This document shows, piece after piece, positions 5,788 through 9,154 of a stretch of 9,154 bases of DNA. This DNA comes from an uncultured Clostridia bacterium. Its GTDB lineage: Bacteria; Bacillota; Clostridia; Oscillospirales; Oscillospiraceae. Each line of letters opens with the position of its first letter. Within the stretch, counting starts at the first letter, position 1. Position numbers and translations under genes: made by a program. Under the pieces are notes generated by a model, which saw only the letters and a program-made list of their open reading frames with translations, did not search any database and had not been told where the DNA came from. Where the stretch lies: NCBI GenBank assembly GCA_945918815.1, contig CAMEIU010000085.1, positions 1-9,154 on the forward strand, written 5' to 3'.

Positions 5788-7458
5788 TTATACCTGATAG
5801 CATCCGCCGCCGATGAATTCGCGGAGGAGAGACGTTTTGGGCACGTCGTCGGCGGGCAGGGGCAGGAAGTAGCTGAGGAATTTCAGCAGCCGCTTGGCCT
5901 CCACATATTCCTCGCTGTCCCTGGGCACGCCGAAGAGCAGCGGCTCCACATAGGGCTTCAGGACCGCGATCTCATAGAGCAGGGCCGAGTTGAAAATCAC
6001 GTCTGCGCTGTCCTGGAATGGGAAGATGTTGTTTTCCTCCCCGTTGCGCACCGACGGCCACATGCGGATGGTGGCCTGGGCGCTGTAGCCCCGTGTTCTG
6101 GCGTCCCGCTCGATGCGGCGCAGAAGCCGGGCGTCGGTGGTGGGAATCCGGTTGTGATCGTCCACATTCAGGGTGGTGAGGCAGCTGATATAGATCCGGT
6201 ACTTGCTCTCCTGGGGCAGGGCATAGGTGAACTGCTCGTTGAGGCAGTGGATGCCCTCGATGACCAGCACATCCTGGGTGCCCAGGGTCAGATAGTCGCC
6301 CTTGTACTCCCGCACGCCGGTTTTGAAGTTGAACCGGGGAAGCTCCACGGTCTCACCCTGAAGGAGGCGCATCATGTCCCGGTTGAACTGCTCCACGTCC
6401 ATGGCGCCCAGGCATTCAAAATCATACTGGCCGTTGGCATCCCGGGGCGTATCGACCCGGTTTTTGAAATAGTTGTCCGTGGCAATGGCGTGGGGCCGCA
6501 GGCCGTAGGCCCGCAGCTGGGTGGACAGCCGGTGGGAGAAGGTGGTCTTGCCGGAGGACGAGGGACCGGCGATCATCACGAAGCGGACGCCCTTCCGGGC
6601 GGCGATTTCCTCGGCGATGTCGCCGATTTTCTTTTCCATCAGGGCCTCATGGGCCAAAATCAGGTCCGTGGCCCCGCTCTGGGAGATGACCGTGTTCATC
6701 TCGGCCACGTTGGAAACGCCCAGGGCCTCGGACCGCCGGGACGCGTCGCGCAATGCCCGGAACACCTTGTAGGACGGCTGGAAGGGCGCCAGTTGGCTGG
6801 GATTGCTCTGGTCCGGCAGCCGCAGAATGAAGCCGCCCTCAAACAGCTCCAGGGCAAACCACTTGAGATAGCCCGTATGGGGCGCCATATAGCCGTAGAA
6901 ATAGTCGGAGAAGTCCCCGATGGAGTAGAGATTCACCGTGGACCCGATGCGGAAGCTCAGAAGCTGGGATTTATCCAGGAGCTTCCGCTCCCGGAACAGC
7001 GTCACCGCCGCGTCGGTGGGGATGGTCTGTTTGACGATGGGCACCGCCTGGGAAACCAGTTCCCGCATCCGTGCCTCCACCCGGTCCAGGAACGGCTGGT
7101 CCAGGGTGAACCGGCCCTTGGCCCGGACGAACAGGCCGTGGCTCATGGAGAACTCCACGCAGACCCGCTCCACCTGCGCCTCGCCCGCCACATCGTAAAA
7201 GGCCTTCAGCAGCAGGAGCACCGTGCTGCGCTCATAAGTCTGCATCCCGGGCTTTTCCTCCGCCGTGATCAGCTTCAGCGTGCAGTCCCGCTCCAGCTGC
7301 TTGTGCAGCTCGCAGAGCTTTCCGTCGCAGTTGACCAGCAGGATATCATGGGCATATTGACTTTGAAACGCCGCCGCGATGTCCCCGAAGGTGGTTCCGG
7401 TGGGATAGGCATATTCCGCCCCTTGGACGGTCACCTGATACTGCTGCATGTTTTCCAT
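5788..7458 (-). CDS. Nucleoside (uridine-type) kinase with N-terminal ThrRS-like TGS/SAD region
   Basis: A 556-residue two-part protein. The C-terminal half is a P-loop kinase of the uridine kinase/phosphoribulokinase family: Walker A GPSSSGKT (298-305), the TDNYF segment (327-331) with the Asp expected to act as catalytic base, LPRFNFKTG (373-381), and VIEGIHCLNE (399-408). The N-terminal half (about 6-65) resembles a TGS domain, followed by a ThrRS second-additional-domain-like region (about 70-230); no HxxxH editing motif is visible there. This architecture is typical of clostridial proteins annotated as nucleoside kinase and is about 2.5 times the length of single-domain Udk. It probably phosphorylates uridine/cytidine with NTP in salvage; the substrate is inferred. 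The start is set by AGGAGGTAA (7471-7463) seven bases before the ATG. It lies downstream of carB-dapF on the same strand but has its own promoter at 7811-7783 and a repeat-filled leader of about 320 nt. Confidence 0.88.
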   Translation of the reverse strand: MENMQQYQVTVQGAEYAYPTGTTFGDIAAAFQSQYAHDILLVNCDGKLCELHKQLERDCTLKLITAEEKPGMQTYERSTVLLLLKAFYDVAGEAQVERVCVEFSMSHGLFVRAKGRFTLDQPFLDRVEARMRELVSQAVPIVKQTIPTDAAVTLFRERKLLDKSQLLSFRIGSTVNLYSIGDFSDYFYGYMAPHTGYLKWFALELFEGGFILRLPDQSNPSQLAPFQPSYKVFRALRDASRRSEALGVSNVAEMNTVISQSGATDLILAHEALMEKKIGDIAEEIAARKGVRFVMIAGPSSSGKTTFSHRLSTQLRAYGLRPHAIATDNYFKNRVDTPRDANGQYDFECLGAMDVEQFNRDMMRLLQGETVELPRFNFKTGVREYKGDYLTLGTQDVLVIEGIHCLNEQFTYALPQESKYRIYISCLTTLNVDDHNRIPTTDARLLRRIERDARTRGYSAQATIRMWPSVRNGEENNIFPFQDSADVIFNSALLYEIAVLKPYVEPLLFGVPRDSEEYVEAKRLLKFLSYFLPLPADDVPKTSLLREFIGGGCYQV

Positions 7459-7514
7459 GGCGTTACCTCCTGAAGCATAGAATCAAAGCGTTTTTGCTGC
7501 TTACAATACAAACC

Positions 7515-7531
7515 GGGAAATTGGGATTTGT
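7515..7531 (+). repeat. Short dispersed motif, copy 3
   Basis: GGGAAATTGGGATTTGT, matching GAAATTGGAATTTGT at 4520-4534 and the inverted copy at 5681-5697. It sits 7 bp left of the heptamer-armed foldback element, inside the kinase leader. Confidence 0.5.
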
Positions 7532-7538
7532 CTATATG

Positions 7539-7732
7539 AATTGACAATTGATAATTGACAATTGACAATGGAGGTATCCGCTTCGCGGATGATTGAAATG
7601 ATTGCCCGCCAGGAAGAAATCCGTGGGGGCGGCCACACGGGGCCGCCCCTACGGTGTTGCTTGATCGTACTTCTGTCAATTCTTATTCGTCGCGAAGCGA
7701 CACCATAATTGTCCATTGTCAATTGTCAATTT
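7539..7732. repeat. Foldback (MITE-like) element with heptamer-repeat arms in the kinase leader
   Basis: The left arm is a tandem of the heptamer AATTGAC (7539-7566, four units, the second ending in T) running into AATGGA. The right arm carries the complement. A perfect 20-bp inverted repeat pairs 7553-7572 with 7712-7731. Just inside each arm sits a small hairpin with the same CGCTTCGCG core (7576-7588 left, 7689-7699 right), so the imperfect symmetry extends about 50 bp inward. The centre holds the GC-rich 34-bp hairpin listed separately. There is no ORF or transposase. Together with the short motif at 7515-7531 and the promoter at 7783-7811, this accounts for the ~370-bp gene-free gap. Confidence 0.75.
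7621..7654. repeat. GC-rich 14-bp-stem hairpin nested inside the foldback element
   Basis: CCGTGGGGGCGGCC (7621-7634) pairs with GGCCGCCCCTACGG (7641-7654) with one G-U, around the loop ACACGG. The tails are ATTTCTTCC on the minus strand and TGTTGCTT on the plus strand, too T-poor for a confident terminator. Its GTAGGGGCGGCC edge resembles the TGTAGGGCGCGGC ends of foldback copies A and B, so it may be a shorter relative. Confidence 0.65.
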
Positions 7733-7782
7733 GCTCTACAGATCTCAATTGTTTGATCCCCGGGCATTTTACGCTTTTCTCT

Positions 7783-7811
7783 ATTATATCCCAGAAGGCG
7801 GCGGAGGGCAA
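7783..7811 (-). promoter_or_regulatory. Promoter for the nucleoside kinase gene
   Basis: On the minus strand: TTGCCC (7811-7806), a 17-nt spacer, then a perfect TATAAT (7788-7783). Transcription would start near 7776, giving a leader of about 318 nt to the ATG at 7458 that includes the whole foldback element. The -35 begins only 15 nt past the dapF stop. No hairpin-plus-T terminator was seen between dapF and this promoter, so read-through from carB-dapF is also possible. Confidence 0.65.
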
Positions 7812-7826
7812 CTGGTTTCGGTGGGG

Positions 7827-9154
7827 TCAGTATTCCATTTCGCCGGTGTATACCAATCTGGCGTTGCCGGTGAGGGTGATGCCCTGGTCCGTGTAGCGCA
7901 CCACCAGGTCGCCGCCGCGGACCTGGACCGTCACGTCCGTGTCCTTTTGGCAGTACCCGTTCTCCACCGCCGCCGCCACGGCGGCGCAGGCGCCGGTGCC
8001 GCAGGCCAGGGTCTCGCCGTTGCCCCGCTCATAGCAGCGCATCTTCAAAGTGTTCTGGTTGACCACCCGCACGAATTCCGTGTTGGTCCGCTCCGGGAAC
8101 AGGGGCGCGTTTTCAAACTGCGGGCCCAGCTTCTCCAGGTCCAGGCTGCCCACGTCGTCGCAGAACACCACGCAGTGGGGATTGCCCATGCTGACGCAGG
8201 TGATGTTGTAGCTCTCCCCGCCGATGGTCACCGGATAATAGACCACCGATTCCTCGTCCACGTTACAGGGCACCGCCTTCGGGTCCAGGCTGGGACTGCC
8301 CATGTTGACCTTCACGGAGCTGACCTTCCCGTTTGTGAGATACAGCTTCAGCCGCTTGACGCCGGCGGGGGTCTCCATGGTGATCTCGTTCCGGGTCACC
8401 ATGCCCGTGTCATAGAGCAGCTTCGCCGCGCAGCGGATGCAGTTGCCGCCGATGGCCCCGGGGCTGCCGTCCCGGTTGTAGATCCGCATTTTGGCGTCGG
8501 CGATCTCGGACCGCTCCAGAAGGGCGATGCCGTCTGCGCCGATGCCGTGGTGCCGGTCGCAGGCCGTGATGCAGATGCTCTCCGGGCAGGTGATGATTCC
8601 GTCCCGGTTGTCAAAGAGAATATAATCGCTGCCGGTTCCCTCCATTTTGTAAAAGCGCAGCTGCATGCGGCTCTTGCGCATGTGGTTGATGTCCACCAGC
8701 TCCGTGTTCTCCTGGGTAAAACGGCTGGCCATGATGTCCGCCAGGGCGTTGGCCGTGTCCAGGGAGGTCAGGCACGGAATGGAAAGCTGCATGGCCCGCC
8801 GGTGCAGGGCGCGGAAATGGTCGTAGGTGGACACCAGCAGGTCGCCGGTGTAGACGATGAAGTCGATCTTCCCGCTCTCCAGCACCCGGAAGATGTGGTC
8901 CGACTCCCGGATGGATTTCACATGGTTGACCCGGATGCCCAGCTTCTCGATGGCCCGGCTGGTATCCGGCGGCGCGAAGAGCTGAATGCCCAGGTCGTCC
9001 AGCTTCTTGGCAAGGCCCACCACCTCCAGAAGATCGTGGTCGTCCACGGAGATCAGCGCGCCCACGCTGTGGCCCGGCTGGCAGTCGCCGATGGTCACGC
9101 CGGAGGCCGTCAGGCCCTTGTAGAGGGCCTCGGTCACGGTCCGGCCCAGTCCCA
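7827..9154 (-). CDS. Carbamoyl-phosphate synthase large subunit C-terminus fused to diaminopimelate epimerase (CarB-DapF), 5'-truncated
   Basis: One frame, open to the right edge and ending at TGA 7829-7827, carries two proteins. Numbering from the internal GTG at 9137, residues 1-10 continue a CarB-like linker (preceded in frame by GLGRTV). Residues about 25-140 are the MGS-like allosteric domain: GALISVDDHDLLEVVGLAKKL, GIQLFAPPDTS, GKIDFIVYTGD, RRAMQLSIPCLTSLDTANAL. A short tail (TELVDINHMRKSR) leads to residues 158-436, a full-length DapF (279 residues): KMEGTGSDYILFD, HHGIGADGIALLE, NRDGS (221-225), MGNPHCVVF (317-325), NTEFV (352-356), YERGNGETLACGTGACA with catalytic Cys379. The first catalytic Cys (expected in MCGNG) is Gly230 in IGGNC. 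CarB makes carbamoyl phosphate for pyrimidines and arginine; DapF converts LL- to meso-diaminopimelate for lysine and peptidoglycan. The ATG at 8666 could start a separate DapF but has no clear ribosome binding site, and no stop codon separates the halves. Confidence 0.87.
   Translation of the reverse strand, partial: GLGRTVTEALYKGLTASGVTIGDCQPGHSVGALISVDDHDLLEVVGLAKKLDDLGIQLFAPPDTSRAIEKLGIRVNHVKSIRESDHIFRVLESGKIDFIVYTGDLLVSTYDHFRALHRRAMQLSIPCLTSLDTANALADIMASRFTQENTELVDINHMRKSRMQLRFYKMEGTGSDYILFDNRDGIITCPESICITACDRHHGIGADGIALLERSEIADAKMRIYNRDGSPGAIGGNCIRCAAKLLYDTGMVTRNEITMETPAGVKRLKLYLTNGKVSSVKVNMGSPSLDPKAVPCNVDEESVVYYPVTIGGESYNITCVSMGNPHCVVFCDDVGSLDLEKLGPQFENAPLFPERTNTEFVRVVNQNTLKMRCYERGNGETLACGTGACAAVAAAVENGYCQKDTDVTVQVRGGDLVVRYTDQGITLTGNARLVYTGEMEY

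Noticed and set aside
5605..7473. Long plus-strand open frame of 622 codons antisense to the nucleoside kinase
   Set aside because: It is the shadow of the GC-rich kinase gene. The product has no recognisable motifs and begins inside repeat copy B, while the minus strand has Walker A, kinase motifs and a ribosome binding site.

Overview
The window reads as a stretch of chromosome from a high-GC, low-molecular-weight-genome-style Clostridia, most likely a gut member of the Oscillospiraceae (Oscillibacter / Lawsonibacter / Flavonifractor-like). The evidence is GC-rich coding sequence, strong AGGAGG ribosome binding sites, TTGNCN-17-TATAAT promoters, a dnaX-ybaB-recR cluster, a COG2509-type FAD protein, a TGS-linked nucleoside kinase, and GC-rich foldback repeats between genes. 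The taxonomic placement is inference; no rRNA gene is present.

Layout. Plus strand: the 3' part of a UDP-ManNAc dehydrogenase gene (1-953). An intergenic region of about 410 bp follows, holding a 90-bp foldback repeat, a good promoter and a terminator-like leader hairpin. Next come a COG2509 FAD-dependent protein (1366-2763), its terminator, a promoter, and the DNA replication/repair cluster dnaX (2891-4510), ybaB (4614-4961) and recR (4963-5562). A second, inverted copy of the foldback repeat and a shared bidirectional terminator (5748-5784) close this half. Minus strand, converging on that terminator: a TGS-domain uridine-kinase-like nucleoside kinase (7458-5788), preceded by a leader of about 320 nt carrying a heptamer-armed foldback element (7539-7732). 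Upstream of it is an open reading frame that runs off the right edge (9154-7827).

That last ORF is the main surprise. One uninterrupted frame encodes the C-terminal allosteric (MGS-like) domain of carbamoyl-phosphate synthase large subunit followed directly by a full-length diaminopimelate epimerase: an apparent CarB-DapF fusion joining pyrimidine/arginine precursor synthesis to lysine/peptidoglycan synthesis. The epimerase half keeps its second catalytic cysteine and most substrate-binding residues but has glycine where the first catalytic cysteine is expected.

How the genes work together: dnaX, ybaB and recR form the conserved clamp-loader / nucleoid protein / recombination-mediator neighbourhood. 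The CarB-DapF ORF and the nucleoside kinase lie in tandem and both touch nucleotide supply (de novo carbamoyl phosphate and nucleoside salvage), although the kinase has its own promoter. The intergenic regions are unusually rich in short inverted repeats, several of them shared between sites.
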